Shown: one piece after another, positions 18,598-28,262 of the stretch | Layout of the letters: every line of letters starts with the position of its first letter | Numbering within the stretch: the stretch's first letter is position 1 | Assembly: GCF_024626525.1 (NCBI RefSeq) | Contig: NZ_JANJGU010000005.1 | Location: forward strand, 165,077 to 229,076 | Source of the DNA: Lederbergia panacisoli | GTDB lineage: Bacteria; Bacillota; Bacilli; Bacillales; Bacillaceae_C | DNA: 64,000 nucleotides | Direction of reading: 5' to 3' | Position numbers and translations under genes: made by a program | Notes under the pieces: model-generated | Databases searched by the model: none | Seen by the model: only the letters and a program-made list of their open reading frames with translations | Told to the model about the DNA's origin: nothing

Positions 18598-19654
18598 CTT
18601 TTGGCCTTTTTTCATGCTTTTATTTCTAGCGGGATGTTCGGGAAATGAAGGTAGAATTGATTCGCTTCCAAAAGAAGAAGATCTGCATGCAATAGGAAAT
18701 GAAAGTGAATTACAGATTACTGATAACCTAAATGTACCTTGGGCCATAACTAAAATGAACGATACTTTTTATGTTAGTGAAAGACATGGAACTATTACTA
18801 CTGTTCATGAACCAACTGGGGAGACTCAACGATTACAGGTCAAATTGCAAAAAAAACTTTTCACTGGAGGAGAAGGCGGGTTTTTAGGAATAGAGCTTAT
18901 TCCTAATACGGATTTAGAAGCATTCGCCTATCATACTTACGAAGAAGCTGGAGACGTATGGAACCGTGTCATTCGAATCGTAAAAGAAAATAATATATGG
19001 AATGAAAAAGAAGTTCTTTTAGAAAAAATACCAGGTGCACAAATTCATAATGGGGGCAGAATCAAAATCGGTCCAGATCAGAAATTATATATAACGGCGG
19101 GAGATGCTGCTGTTCCTGAATCAGCACAAAATACTGAGAGTTTATCGGGAAAAATATTAAGAATAGAGTTTGATGGTTCGATTCCTGCGAATAATCCATT
19201 TAAAGGCTCGCCCATATACTCATATGGCCATCGCAATCCGCAAGGACTTGCATGGTCTGAAAATGGCCAGTTGTTCGAAACGGAACACGGCCAAAATGCT
19301 CATGATGAGATCAATAAGATTGCTTTAGGGAAAAACTACGGATGGCCTAATATTCAAGGTGATGAGCAAAAAGCGGGGATGGAATCGCCTATCTTTCATA
19401 CAAATGGGAATACTTGGGCACCAAGTGGAACGGAGTATTTTAATGGAAAGTTATATATTGCCTCTTTAAGAGGAGAGGCCGTTAGAGTCTATGATCTTGA
19501 ACAAAACAAAGCTAGTATTTTAATCGAAGGATACGGACGAATACGAGATGTTTTCATCGAGGACGAATCACTCTATTTCATCACAAATAATACAGATGGA
19601 AGAGGCACACCCGCAGAAAATGATGATCGATTAATGAAAATAGATTTAAAATAA
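18554..19654 (+). CDS. PQQ-dependent sugar dehydrogenase-like lipoprotein (GSDH beta-propeller)
   Basis: The 366-residue protein begins with a lipoprotein signal peptide ending in the lipobox LAGC (Cys about 28). The mature part is a six-bladed propeller of the soluble glucose/aldose sugar dehydrogenase family: NVPWAITKM, SERHGTI, GGEGGFLGIELIP, HNGGRIKIGPDQKLYITAGD, YSYGHRNPQGLAW, ETEHGQNAHDEINKI and GKNYGWP are all typical. The His after 'IHNGGR' and the ETEHG segment correspond to PQQ and calcium-site regions. GTG at 18554 has GGAGG 6 bases upstream. Whether it binds PQQ in this organism is unproven. Confidence 0.87.
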   Translation: MKIMNPLPKCLSCRSFWPFFMLLFLAGCSGNEGRIDSLPKEEDLHAIGNESELQITDNLNVPWAITKMNDTFYVSERHGTITTVHEPTGETQRLQVKLQKKLFTGGEGGFLGIELIPNTDLEAFAYHTYEEAGDVWNRVIRIVKENNIWNEKEVLLEKIPGAQIHNGGRIKIGPDQKLYITAGDAAVPESAQNTESLSGKILRIEFDGSIPANNPFKGSPIYSYGHRNPQGLAWSENGQLFETEHGQNAHDEINKIALGKNYGWPNIQGDEQKAGMESPIFHTNGNTWAPSGTEYFNGKLYIASLRGEAVRVYDLEQNKASILIEGYGRIRDVFIEDESLYFITNNTDGRGTPAENDDRLMKIDLK

Positions 19655-19680
19655 GGTAGAGCTTATTAGCTTTACCTTAT
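19653..19680 (+). terminator. Hairpin after the sugar dehydrogenase gene
   Basis: An 11-bp stem (AAGGTAGAGCT / AGCTTTACCTT, one G-T pair) with TATT loop starting at the stop codon; the following T-run is weak. Confidence 0.6.
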
Positions 19681-19689
19681 TAAGTTTTC

Positions 19690-19921
19690 GTCTAGCTTCA
19701 GCGCCTATCGACTAGCAAACATCCTGTCCTTTTCGCTTGCGTAGTCAACATTAGGTGAAATTTGAAATGCCAATTTCACTTGCTCGTTCCTCGCCGTGTT
19801 TCCTTTATCGTAAGTCTTGGGCCGAAAAAGGAACGTCACTAAAATCGCCACGTCCTGTGGCAACGTCAACGGACCCGCGTCCTGCGGGCCTGTACGTCAA
19901 TGAACAGGCGCTTACGCTTTT
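19690..19921 (-). repeat. Dispersed intergenic repeat, family 1, copy 3 (overlaps the rnhC stop)
   Basis: On the plus strand it runs GTCTAGCTTCAGCGCCTATCGAC to GGCGCTTACGCTTTT, i.e. reversed relative to copy 1. Inside is a GC-rich palindromic part (GGACCCGCGTCCTGCGGGCC, ACGTC...GACGT), shared with the copy at 35946-36154. Its right end overlaps the last ten bases of rnhC and supplies the TAA. Confidence 0.8.
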
Positions 19922-20850
19922 GTAATACCCGCTATTTTTTTCGCCTTGTTCGTATTTGCAAAATGAAGCTTTGTAAATTGATTCAACGCTGATATTCCTT
20001 TTGCCTTTATTAATCTCGCTGCATCTTGATCGACTTTAGCTCCTGCTCCTTTTGTTAAAGAAAAACCGGCTTTTTTACTTAATTCATCAAATGCTTTTAA
20101 AAAGGCATAGCGAGCTAATATGGAAGCGGCAGCAACAGATAGGTGTATGCTTTCGGCTTTTGTACTAAAATAAACATTTTCACGCAAGATTTCTTTCTGG
20201 CCTTGAAGATGGCGGAAATATATTGGCGCCTCTGCAAATTGATCAATGAGAATTGCTTCAGGCTTTTCAGGATCAATTTTTTTTAGTAAATGATTTAAGG
20301 CTTGGTTATGCAGAAGAGCTGTAATTTTACCTTGGGTCATTCCAGAAGACTGTAATTTATTATATTTTTCATTCGATAATGTTAATAGGCTATACGGAAG
20401 AAATGTAAGTAAATCCTTGGCAATTTTAATAATCTGTGAATCCGTTAAATTCTTTGAATCTTTGACACCTAACTCCTTTAAGAGTAACATCTGATCATTT
20501 TTTACATATGCTGCAACAACGGTCATTGGTCCGAAATAGTCGCCTTTCCCTACCTCATCAGATCCGATTGCAGACATAGAAGAGATGTTAGCTGGGAGGG
20601 GCGCCCCAGAGGTTTTTGTCTGAACTGGTTTAGTTAACTGATTCAAGGATTGACCCCATTGCTTCGCTTCCTCTTCATTTCTAGTTCCTTGAAACATCAC
20701 TTTTCCCGAACGATACGCGGTAATTGTGCAACCATTTTTTTTGGCAGCAAAAATAGCTCCTGGAGGAGTTTTATCTGTTTTATTTTTTTCGTAAAAGGAT
20801 TCCATATTTTTTATAGTAGCTGTTGTCACTTGAATAACGATATTTGCCAA
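19912..20850 (-). CDS. rnhC: Ribonuclease HIII
   Basis: The 312-residue enzyme removes RNA from RNA-DNA hybrids. It has the N-terminal TBP-like substrate-binding domain of RNase HIII (residues about 1-90, with RSGKVMFQG) and the catalytic RNase H fold starting IGSDEVGKGDYFGP (Asp-Glu pair), then DSKNLTD, ILIDQFAE and SIHLSVAAASILARYAFL. The last residues and stop codon (GITKA then TAA) come from the end of the adjacent dispersed repeat. It is divergent from zapA, the normal Bacillus context. Confidence 0.95.
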   Translation of the reverse strand: MANIVIQVTTATIKNMESFYEKNKTDKTPPGAIFAAKKNGCTITAYRSGKVMFQGTRNEEEAKQWGQSLNQLTKPVQTKTSGAPLPANISSMSAIGSDEVGKGDYFGPMTVVAAYVKNDQMLLLKELGVKDSKNLTDSQIIKIAKDLLTFLPYSLLTLSNEKYNKLQSSGMTQGKITALLHNQALNHLLKKIDPEKPEAILIDQFAEAPIYFRHLQGQKEILRENVYFSTKAESIHLSVAAASILARYAFLKAFDELSKKAGFSLTKGAGAKVDQDAARLIKAKGISALNQFTKLHFANTNKAKKIAGITKA

Positions 20851-21002
20851 AAGAACACTTCCTTTCTATTTTAAAGAAAATTTCAAACAAACTTTATATC
20901 CTTCCTCTATTATCAGTCCCGCATGTTTAGACAATATATTCCCATCTTTTTTTATTCATGATATGATATGTAATAGGATTCTATCGATTGGAGGCTAATG
21001 GT

Positions 21003-21263
21003 TTGACGGAAAATGAAAAGATTCGGGCCATGGTCATGATTTATGGACAACAGTATACCATTTCCGGAACTGAAACGACAGAGCATATGCAGCAAGTGGC
21101 AGCGATTGTTGATAAGAAAATGCGTGAGATAAATTCAGTAAATCCTAATCTTAATACGAGCTCACTTGCAGTATTGACAGCCGTCAATACCATTCATGAA
21201 TATATTAAACTACAAGAAAAGTATGAAGAATTAGTAGAAGAATTTAAACGATTAAAGGACTGA
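21003..21263 (+). CDS. zapA: Cell division protein ZapA
   Basis: The 86-residue coiled-coil protein binds FtsZ and promotes Z-ring bundling. IYGQQYTISGTET near the start and VDKKMREINSVNPNLNTSSLAVLTAVN are the ZapA signature; the last 30 residues form the dimerising coiled coil. The frame opens at TTG 20988, but TTG at 21003 is 8 bases after GGAGG and gives the usual length (B. subtilis 85). cvpA follows after 7 bases. Confidence 0.92.
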   Translation: MTENEKIRAMVMIYGQQYTISGTETTEHMQQVAAIVDKKMREINSVNPNLNTSSLAVLTAVNTIHEYIKLQEKYEELVEEFKRLKD

Positions 21264-21270
21264 ACTTTTT

Positions 21271-21813
21271 ATGCTAGACCTTATTTTAGTGATTATTCTT
21301 GTTTTTGGCTTTCTAATTGGATTACGAAGAGGCTTCATCCTTCAACTTATACACATGGTAGGATTTATTGTTTCCTTGATTATTGCGTACAAATATTATG
21401 AAGATCTTGCTCCATTGCTTAAGCTGTGGATCCCATATCCGGATTTAGGCGGTAATGAGACTATAAAAATGGTGTTGGACGGGGTAAGTTTTGATATAGC
21501 TTTTTACCGAGTAATTGCCTTTGCCATTATTTTCTTTGCTGTACGAATTGTATTAGGGATAATTGGATCGGCGCTTGATATTGTTGCCAGTCTTCCAATC
21601 ATTAAAGTAATTAATGTTTGGGCAGGAGGCATCCTCGGATTAATAGAAATGTATTTATTAGTATTCATTCTTTTATACATTGCCGCATTAGTTCCGATTG
21701 CTATGATTCAAACCGCCTTAATCGATTCAACTATAGCGGATGCAATCTTAAAAAATACGCCGTATTTCTCAGAAGAAGTTCAAAAGTGGTGGCTTGATTA
21801 TATTCAACAATAA
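21271..21813 (+). CDS. cvpA: CvpA family membrane protein (YshB)
   Basis: The 180-residue protein has four membrane segments, at about residues 3-24, 26-46, 78-100 and 115-145, with the typical CvpA start LDLILVIILVFGFLIGLRRGF. CvpA of E. coli is linked to colicin V production, but the role in Bacillus is undefined. It is second in the conserved zapA-cvpA-polX-mutS2 series. A 120-base gap with a weak hairpin precedes polX. Confidence 0.88.
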   Translation: MLDLILVIILVFGFLIGLRRGFILQLIHMVGFIVSLIIAYKYYEDLAPLLKLWIPYPDLGGNETIKMVLDGVSFDIAFYRVIAFAIIFFAVRIVLGIIGSALDIVASLPIIKVINVWAGGILGLIEMYLLVFILLYIAALVPIAMIQTALIDSTIADAILKNTPYFSEEVQKWWLDYIQQ

Positions 21814-21933
21814 GTGGCTGTCCCTAGGAAGAGTGGGGATCCCTTCTACATAAAGGGGTCTAAACTTTTATAGGGTGGCCTCTTTTGTTATCATGTGTTT
21901 TAAAGGAGAAATATTAGAACGGCTGGTGAAAAA

Positions 21934-23652
21934 ATGGAAATTAATAAAAAAGACATCATACGTTTACTTGAACAAATCGCAGTATATATGGAACTCAAAG
22001 GGGAAAATCCGTTTAAAATTGCGGCATTTAGAAAAGCCGCAGGTGCACTGGAAACGGATGATCGGAGCCTCTCTGAAATGACGATTTTTACAGATATACC
22101 AGGTATTGGAAAAGGGACTGGAGCAGTTATTGAGGAATTTATAAAAGAAGGGTCTTCTTCTGTATTGCAAGAACTAAAAGAAGAAGTGCCGAAAGGACTT
22201 ATCCCTTTATTACAGTTGCCGGGGCTTGGCGGAAAGAAAATTTCTAAATTATATCAGGAACTCGGCGTAGAAGATATCCAATCATTAAAAGAAGCTTGTG
22301 AGTCTAATCGGGTGGCAGGTTTAAAAGGATTTGGGAAGAAAACGCAAGAAAACATTCTTTCATCAATTGCTCAAATCGGTACTCAGCCAAGCCGCCTGCC
22401 GATTGCTTACATGTTACCTCTTGCCATGCATATTGAAAATCATCTTAAGGAAATAAAAGAAATTACTGCTTTTTCTAGAGCAGGAAGTTTACGGCGAACT
22501 AGAGAAACTATTAAAGACCTAGATTTTATTATTGCAACAAAGAAACCTGCTTCCGTTAAGGAAAAAATTCTTAATCTGGACGGAATAAAGGAAGCGACTG
22601 CAGCTGGAGAAACGAAAGTGACAATTGTAATGAATGGAAGATACGAAGTCTCAGTTGATTTTAGAATAGTGGCAGAGGAAGAATATGCTACAGCTTTACA
22701 CCACTTTACAGGTTCAAAAGATCATAATGTAAGAATGCGTCAGCTTGCAAAAGAAAGAGGAGAGAAAATCAGTGAGTATGGGGTAGGAAATATAGAATCA
22801 GGTGAGGTTTTAACGTTTAAAAGTGAACTTGATTTTTTCCGCCACTTTGACTTACCTTATATTCCACCAGAAATAAGGGAAGATGGGCAGGAAATCGAAA
22901 TTTACAATGCTCAAACTGATTTGATCAAGTTAGAAGATATTAAAGGGGATCTCCATATGCATACGACATGGTCAGATGGAGCCTATTCTTTGGAAGAAAT
23001 GGTAGAAGCGTGTAGGAAAAAAGGTTATAAGTATATAGCGATCACCGATCATTCGGAATTTTTGCGGGTTGCTAATGGTTTGTCAGTGGAACGAATTAAA
23101 CAGCAAAATGAAGAAATTCGCGCATTAAATGAAAAATATGATGATATTGTCATTTTATCAGGAATTGAAATGGATATCCTTCCAGATGGGAGCTTAAATT
23201 ACGCAGATGATGTGCTAGCAGAACTCGATTTTGTCATCGCTTCTATCCATTCCAGTTTCTCGCAGCCGCAAGAGAAAATTATGGAGCGGCTAAATAATGC
23301 TTTTCAAAATCCACATGTGGATATGATTGCCCATCCAACTGGCCGGATAATTGGAAGGCGGGACGGATACGATGTTGATATTGACTTATTAATTAAATGG
23401 GCGAAAGAGACGAATACTGCGCTTGAACTGAATGCAAATCCAGAAAGACTTGATTTAAGCGCCAAACATATAAATAAAGCAATTGAAGCTGGTGTCAAGG
23501 TAGCCATTAATACGGATGCCCATAATATTCGCAGCCTAGATTTTATGGAAATCGGTGTTTCTGCCGCGATAAAAGGTTGGGTAAAAAGAGCATCTGTCAT
23601 CAATGCGATGGAAATAGATGAATTGCTGCATTTTTTAAAGAGAAACGATTAG
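21934..23652 (+). CDS. polX: DNA polymerase X (PolX/YshC)
   Basis: The 572-residue family-X DNA polymerase acts in gap filling during base-excision repair. The N-terminal part has helix-hairpin-helix elements (TDIPGIGKGTG, LPGLGGKKISKLY, LKGFGKKTQENI). The polymerase palm follows (GSLRRTRETIKDLDFIIAT, with the catalytic Asp pair, and ALHHFTGSKDHNVRMRQLA). The C-terminal PHP domain starts GDLHMHTTWSDGAYSLEEM and gives 3'-5' exonuclease and AP-endonuclease activities in the family. ATG at 21934 follows a GGTG motif. Confidence 0.95.
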   Translation: MEINKKDIIRLLEQIAVYMELKGENPFKIAAFRKAAGALETDDRSLSEMTIFTDIPGIGKGTGAVIEEFIKEGSSSVLQELKEEVPKGLIPLLQLPGLGGKKISKLYQELGVEDIQSLKEACESNRVAGLKGFGKKTQENILSSIAQIGTQPSRLPIAYMLPLAMHIENHLKEIKEITAFSRAGSLRRTRETIKDLDFIIATKKPASVKEKILNLDGIKEATAAGETKVTIVMNGRYEVSVDFRIVAEEEYATALHHFTGSKDHNVRMRQLAKERGEKISEYGVGNIESGEVLTFKSELDFFRHFDLPYIPPEIREDGQEIEIYNAQTDLIKLEDIKGDLHMHTTWSDGAYSLEEMVEACRKKGYKYIAITDHSEFLRVANGLSVERIKQQNEEIRALNEKYDDIVILSGIEMDILPDGSLNYADDVLAELDFVIASIHSSFSQPQEKIMERLNNAFQNPHVDMIAHPTGRIIGRRDGYDVDIDLLIKWAKETNTALELNANPERLDLSAKHINKAIEAGVKVAINTDAHNIRSLDFMEIGVSAAIKGWVKRASVINAMEIDELLHFLKRND

Positions 23653-23667
23653 GGACGGAGTTTTACG

Positions 23668-26025
23668 ATGAATACAAAAATACTTAAAACCCTTGAATTT
23701 AATAAAATCCTTGTTCAATTAGAAGAATATGCTTCATCGGTGTTGGGCGCTGAGAAAATAAGAAGTTTAAAGCCATCGGTAACATTGGATGAAGTTGTAG
23801 TGATGCAAAACGAAACGGATGAAGCTGCCCACGTACTTAGACTAAAGGGACATGCACCACTAAGTGGAATTCATAATATTAAACCTCACGTGAAAAGAGC
23901 GGAAATAGGCGGAATGTTAAACGCACTTGAGCTCATGCAGACGGCAAGCACTATTTATGCTGGGCGTTCCATGAAGCGGTTCATTGAAGGATTGCTTGAA
24001 AATGAAGTGGACATTCCTATCCTTGAGAGTAAAGCTGATCAAATTGTTTTGTTGACTGACCTTGAAAAGAAAATAAAAAATGCCATTGATGAAAGCGGAG
24101 AAGTCCTTGACTCTGCAAGTGAAGCATTGAGAAGCATTAGGCAACAAACAAGACGAAGCGAAGGGAAAATTAGGGAAAGGCTTGAAGGCTTAATTCGAAA
24201 TCGGAATGCTCAAAAAATGTTGTCCGATTCGATCATTACGATTAGAAATGAAAGGTATGTCATTCCAGTTAAACAGGAATATCGAGGGCATTACGGTGGA
24301 ATTGTCCATGACCAATCTTCCTCCGGCCAAACCCTTTTTATTGAGCCGCAAGTTATTGTTGAATTAAACAACGCATTAAGGGAATTGCAGTTAAAGGAAA
24401 AGCAGGAAATAGATCGGATTCTTGCAGAACTTTCAGCTAAAGTAGCTGAATCAGCTGATGATTTATATCATTTAGTAGATGTTTTGGGTGAGCTTGATTT
24501 TATATTTGCAAAAGCGCGTTTTGGAAAAGAAATGAAGGCGACGAAACCTAAAATAAATCAAGATGGAATCATTCGCTTGTTAAAGGCCCGTCATCCTTTA
24601 CTGCCAATTGAAGAGGCGGTTGCTAATGATATAACTCTTGGTGAAGAGTATACGTCCATGGTCATCACTGGACCGAATACGGGTGGGAAAACCATTACCT
24701 TGAAGACAGTTGGCTTGTTGACGCTTATGGGACAGGCCGGACTGCAAATTCCCGCCTCTGAAGGGTCTGAAATTGCTGTTTTTGGAAAGGTATTTGCGGA
24801 TATTGGTGATGAACAATCGATAGAACAATCTTTAAGTACATTCTCATCCCATATGGTTAATATAGTTGATATTTTAAAAAAGGTTGATCGTGACAGTCTT
24901 GTGCTGTTTGATGAACTTGGTGCAGGTACTGACCCACAGGAAGGTGCAGCCCTTGCCATTTCTATTTTGGATGATGTATATCAGCGGGGAGCACATGTTG
25001 TTGCAACAACACATTACCCCGAACTAAAAGCCTACGGCTATAATCGACCTGGCGTAATAAATGCAAGTGTAGAATTTGATGTAGAGACATTACGTCCAAC
25101 GTATAGGTTACTAATAGGGGTCCCTGGTAGGAGTAATGCCTTCGAGATTTCTAAAAGGCTTGGACTTTCAGAATCTGTTATTTCATCTGCTCGCTTATTA
25201 ATAGATACAGAAAGTAATGAAGTTGAGAATATGATTGCTTCGCTTGAAAAAAGTCGAAGGGAAGCGGAGCATGATTATGAAGAAGCCCATGATTATTTAA
25301 GAAATGCTGAAAAGCTTTTTCAAGATCTTCAAAAGCAAATGATAGAATTTTACGAGCGTAAGGAAAAAATGTATGAAGAAGCGGAAGCGAAAGCTGGGAA
25401 AGTAATTGAAAAGGCAAAGGCTGAAGCTGAAGGAGTAATGAGCGAACTTCGTCAAATGAGGCTTGAAGGCGGAACACAAATAAAAGAGCATGAATTGATC
25501 GAAGCACGAAGGAAGCTAGATGCTGCCTTACCAAAATTGGATAAAGGCACCGAAAACCTAAAAGGTAAGAAACAAAAGCGTGAGTTTCAAGCTGGTGATG
25601 AAGTGACTGTAACAACATTTGGTCAAAAGGGTCATCTGATTGAAAAAATGGGTCAGGATGAATGGCAAGTTCAAATAGGGATTTTGAAAATGAAAGTACA
25701 AGAGAAAGATCTAGTATTTATTAAAGCGGAAGAGAAAAAAGAAACAAAGCCGCTTGCAACTGTAAAAGGAAGAGACTATCATGTGAAACTGGAATTGGAT
25801 TTGCGTGGAGAGCGCTATGAAGATGCACTTTTTATGGTAGAAAAATATATTGATGATGCTTTATTGGCGAATTATCCACGTGTATCAATTATCCATGGGA
25901 AAGGAACCGGTGCGCTTAGGACGGGAGTTACAGAATATTTGAAACATCATCGCTCTGTTAAACGTATAAGATTAGGTGAAGCAGGTGAGGGTGGAAGCGG
26001 TGTGACAATAGTAGAATTTAAGTAA
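23668..26025 (+). CDS. mutS2: Endonuclease MutS2
   Basis: The 785-residue protein lacks the mismatch-recognition domains of MutS and has the MutS2 arrangement: clamp and lever helices, an ATPase core ([13 protein letters not shown]alker [20 protein letters not shown]alker [10 protein letters not shown]), a long coiled coil (about residues 515-630), a KOW-like segment, and a C-terminal Smr nuclease domain ([27 protein letters not shown]). It is associated with suppression of recombination and with collided-ribosome splitting in B. subtilis. GACGGAG precedes the ATG. Confidence 0.96.
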   Translation: MNTKILKTLEFNKILVQLEEYASSVLGAEKIRSLKPSVTLDEVVVMQNETDEAAHVLRLKGHAPLSGIHNIKPHVKRAEIGGMLNALELMQTASTIYAGRSMKRFIEGLLENEVDIPILESKADQIVLLTDLEKKIKNAIDESGEVLDSASEALRSIRQQTRRSEGKIRERLEGLIRNRNAQKMLSDSIITIRNERYVIPVKQEYRGHYGGIVHDQSSSGQTLFIEPQVIVELNNALRELQLKEKQEIDRILAELSAKVAESADDLYHLVDVLGELDFIFAKARFGKEMKATKPKINQDGIIRLLKARHPLLPIEEAVANDITLGEEYTSMVITGPNTGGKTITLKTVGLLTLMGQAGLQIPASEGSEIAVFGKVFADIGDEQSIEQSLSTFSSHMVNIVDILKKVDRDSLVLFDELGAGTDPQEGAALAISILDDVYQRGAHVVATTHYPELKAYGYNRPGVINASVEFDVETLRPTYRLLIGVPGRSNAFEISKRLGLSESVISSARLLIDTESNEVENMIASLEKSRREAEHDYEEAHDYLRNAEKLFQDLQKQMIEFYERKEKMYEEAEAKAGKVIEKAKAEAEGVMSELRQMRLEGGTQIKEHELIEARRKLDAALPKLDKGTENLKGKKQKREFQAGDEVTVTTFGQKGHLIEKMGQDEWQVQIGILKMKVQEKDLVFIKAEEKKETKPLATVKGRDYHVKLELDLRGERYEDALFMVEKYIDDALLANYPRVSIIHGKGTGALRTGVTEYLKHHRSVKRIRLGEAGEGGSGVTIVEFK

Positions 26026-26069
26026 TTCTACTATTGCCATACCCTCCCAAACACAAAGGGGGAAAACGA

Positions 26070-26477
26070 ATGGACTCTTTTTGGGAAAATGCATTTATTC
26101 AGACAGCAGGATATTATAGCGTAACTGTCCTATGCATCGTCTTATTTTTATTTGTTTTCGAGTTAGTTACGAAGTATAAAAACTGGGAGGAAATCAAAAA
26201 AGGGAATATTTCTGTTGCGATGGCTACAGGAGGAAAAATTTTTGGAATAGCTAATGTTTTTAGGCATTCAATCCTCCATCATGACACTCTGTTCGTCATG
26301 ATTGGTTGGGGGATATTTGGTTTTTTCCTTCTGTTGACGGGATATTTTATTTTTGAATTTTTAACTCCAAAATTTAACATTGATAAAGAAATCGAAAAGG
26401 ATAACCGCGCTGTAGGTTTTATTTCCCTCGTTATTTCAGTTGGACTTTCCTATGTTATTGGCGCGGGTATTCCATAA
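26070..26477 (+). CDS. yshE: DUF350 membrane protein (YshE)
   Basis: The 135-residue protein has four membrane segments. The GNISVAMATGGKIFGIANVFRHSI segment is characteristic of DUF350, and the C-terminal half repeats the pattern (NRAVGFISLVISVGLSYVIGAG). The ATG at 26070 follows GGGGGAAAAC; the upstream frame start at 26034 would add 12 residues over the mutS2 3' region and is not supported. It sits after mutS2, as in B. subtilis. Confidence 0.88.
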   Translation: MDSFWENAFIQTAGYYSVTVLCIVLFLFVFELVTKYKNWEEIKKGNISVAMATGGKIFGIANVFRHSILHHDTLFVMIGWGIFGFFLLLTGYFIFEFLTPKFNIDKEIEKDNRAVGFISLVISVGLSYVIGAGIP

Positions 26478-26490
26478 GGAGTAGGATTTA

Positions 26491-26571
26491 GTGGAAAAAC
26501 TTGCAAAAGTGCTGCTTGTTTTATGCGGCGTTTTTATTCTTGTAGGTATTATTTATTTAATTAATGTATAA
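26491..26571 (+). CDS. Candidate 26-residue membrane miniprotein
   Basis: A GTG at 26491, 9 bases after AAGGAG (26476-26481, overlapping the yshE stop), opens a 26-codon frame. The peptide is MEKLAK followed by a continuous hydrophobic stretch of about 17 residues (VLLVLCGVFILVGIIYLI) and ends NV. It is directly behind yshE and would be cotranscribed. No family is recognised; the combination of a strong ribosome binding site and a clean single-span peptide is the only evidence. Confidence 0.45.
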   Translation: MEKLAKVLLVLCGVFILVGIIYLINV

Positions 26572-26641
26572 ATGAAGAGGGGCTATTAAAGACGAGGGTA
26601 CTGAAATTCTTTCGTTTTATAGATAGAATGAATATCTCCTT

Positions 26642-26684
26642 AAAAAAAAGGTCCATAGTATCCACTTTTTGGGATACTATGACC
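26642..26684 (-). terminator. Terminator downstream of the transposase relic
   Basis: On the minus strand GGTCATAGTATCC and GGATACTATGGACC form a 13-bp stem (one bulge) followed by eight T. Confidence 0.7.
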
Positions 26685-26687
26685 CGT

Positions 26688-26991
26688 TTATCCGTCTAAG
26701 AATGCTTGCTTTTCCTTTAATGACATATCGTATTTTGACCGGTCAACTATATCAGCATTGGAAAGTGTATAAATCGTCTTTAACAATAAATATTTGAACA
26801 TACGAATAGGATCGATAGCGTTTCGACCATTGTCCATGGCAATATTTATCTTCAAGTTCATCATAAACAAATGAAAAATCTATCGGATAGTTAATTTTAC
26901 GCATCATATTATCCTTTGGAACAACTAAATCGTAAATAGCCATATAGGGACTCAAAATCATTGATTGTTGTTTTTGAATCATAGCAACCAC
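26688..26991 (-). pseudogene. Remnant of an IS1182-type transposase
   Basis: Two minus-strand frames together read like the N-terminus of IS1182/IS1182-like transposases. The first gives YDLVVPKDNMMRKINYPIDF and VYDELEDKYC. After a frameshift near 26836 the second continues DNGRNAIDPIRMFKYLLLKT and DIVDRSKYDMS. Only about 100 codons of a protein normally near 450 residues remain, and the frame ends FLDG just before a terminator, so the catalytic part has been deleted. It cannot encode an active transposase. Confidence 0.8.
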
Positions 26992-27021
26992 CCGTTAACA
27001 TTTGATACTAAAATATACAGC

Positions 27022-27068
27022 AAAAAAGGTATAATTCCCTTTAATTAAGAGGTTTGATACCTTTTTTT
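27022..27068. terminator. Hairpin upstream of the transposase relic
   Basis: AAAAAAGGTAT at 27022-27032 and ATACCTTTTTTT at 27057-27068 form an A/T-flanked stem with a long loop, able to act as a terminator in either direction; it may be the outer end of the old insertion sequence. Confidence 0.4.
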
Positions 27069-27107
27069 CTTTGGCTATGTTAAAAGCCATCCCTGATTAT
27101 TAACACT

Positions 27108-27235
27108 GTTGATTGGAGCAGAAGGCGCGTAGACTCCTGCGGGAGTACGGAACAGGGGAGACCCCACAGGCGCTTGCGCCGAGGAGGCTTCCCGTACCGC
27201 CCGCGGAAAGCGAAGCGCCTGAAGCGCAAATCAAC
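27108..27235. repeat. Dispersed intergenic repeat, family 2, copy 1 (full length)
   Basis: The 128-bp element has inverted ends (GTTGATTGGAGC... and ...GCGCAAATCAAC) and a GC-rich middle: GACTCCTGCGGGAGTACGG, GGGGAGACCCCACAGG, CGCCGAGGAGGCT, CCGCCCGCGGAAAGCG. Related copies are at 42085-42143 (fragment), 58689-58942 (interrupted) and 59281-59410. Confidence 0.8.
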
Positions 27236-27308
27236 AACTACGTTTAAAATTGTCATTCATTTTAAGGGGACTTTTTCAGTGCCCTCATTAAAGACTCCCC
27301 CTCTTTTG

Positions 27309-28211
27309 TCATTTCATAAAATGTTGAACAATTTTTTCTGCAAGTAAATGAGTCTCTAAATCCCTTTCATATCCATTGTATGGTTGTGCGTCATTTCGCA
27401 CTAAATCTAAGAAATGAGTAATAATATGATAGAAGCCTCTTTTTTCTAGTGTAGGCTGCCAATCATCACTTCCATAGTCAAGAATCTTTTTATCTTTATG
27501 TGAAGTAATATCCCTAACATTCATTACTTTTAGCGTCTCATCCGAGCTCATTACCTCTACGATCTCTTCTGTTGTTCCCGCGTCGCGATTCATGATTCCA
27601 ATTGCCGTACCTTTATTTGATTCAAGTTGCAACGTTACATGATGCAGCTTCCCGTCTTTTTGTTTTCCACGTATGATTATTTCCTCAATTGTATAGGGAA
27701 ATAAATACAGTAATGTATCAATAACATGAATAAAATCATCAAAAATAAACGTTCTTGTGTCCGCAGGATGATGGCCACGATTTTTCTGCATGAGAATCAT
27801 ATTTGGGGTCGATAATTCCTTTAGTTTTCTGTATGGCGGTGCATATCTTCGATTAAAACCAACCATGAGTATGAGGCCTTTCCTTTTAGCTTTTTCAATA
27901 AGCCTTTTTGAGGACTCACTAAAATAAGTGATTGGCTTATCAACATATACGTGGATTCCGTTATCCAGAAGTTGATCAATAATCGCTTCGTGTGATTCCG
28001 TGGAGCTATGAACAAATGCTGCTTCAATGCCACTTGAGAGTAGCGCATCCAAGTGATGATAAGCTTGATTTATTCGATATGTAGAAGCAACATTGGCTAG
28101 TGTTTCTTCATTCCGAGTACATATATGTAGCTCAATACCTTTCGTTTGCGATAATATAGGTAAATAAGCTTTTTTTGCGATATCTCCTATCCCAATCATC
28201 CCTAGTTTCAT
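27309..28211 (-). CDS. Gfo/Idh/MocA family oxidoreductase
   Basis: The roughly 300-residue NAD(P)-dependent dehydrogenase starts KLGMIGIGDIAKKAYLP (Rossmann GxGxxA). Further family features are HSSTESHEAIIDQLLDNGIHVYVDKPIT (the EKP-like motif is DKP here) and MVGFNRRYAPPYRKLK. Family members oxidise or reduce sugars, inositols and related compounds; the substrate cannot be told. The frame opens at GTG 28220, but AAAGG on that strand fits the ATG at 28211 (7 bases). It stands alone between a repeat and the divergent lcfA promoter. Confidence 0.85.
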   Translation of the reverse strand: MKLGMIGIGDIAKKAYLPILSQTKGIELHICTRNEETLANVASTYRINQAYHHLDALLSSGIEAAFVHSSTESHEAIIDQLLDNGIHVYVDKPITYFSESSKRLIEKAKRKGLILMVGFNRRYAPPYRKLKELSTPNMILMQKNRGHHPADTRTFIFDDFIHVIDTLLYLFPYTIEEIIIRGKQKDGKLHHVTLQLESNKGTAIGIMNRDAGTTEEIVEVMSSDETLKVMNVRDITSHKDKKILDYGSDDWQPTLEKRGFYHIITHFLDLVRNDAQPYNGYERDLETHLLAEKIVQHFMK

Positions 28212-28262
28212 TTTTATCACCTTTATATGAGTATTTTGATTGCTCTATTCATAATTATATAA

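Noticed and set aside
24591..24959. 122-codon minus-strand frame opposite the mutS2 ATPase core
   Set aside because: Antisense shadow of strongly conserved mutS2 codons with no ribosome binding site.
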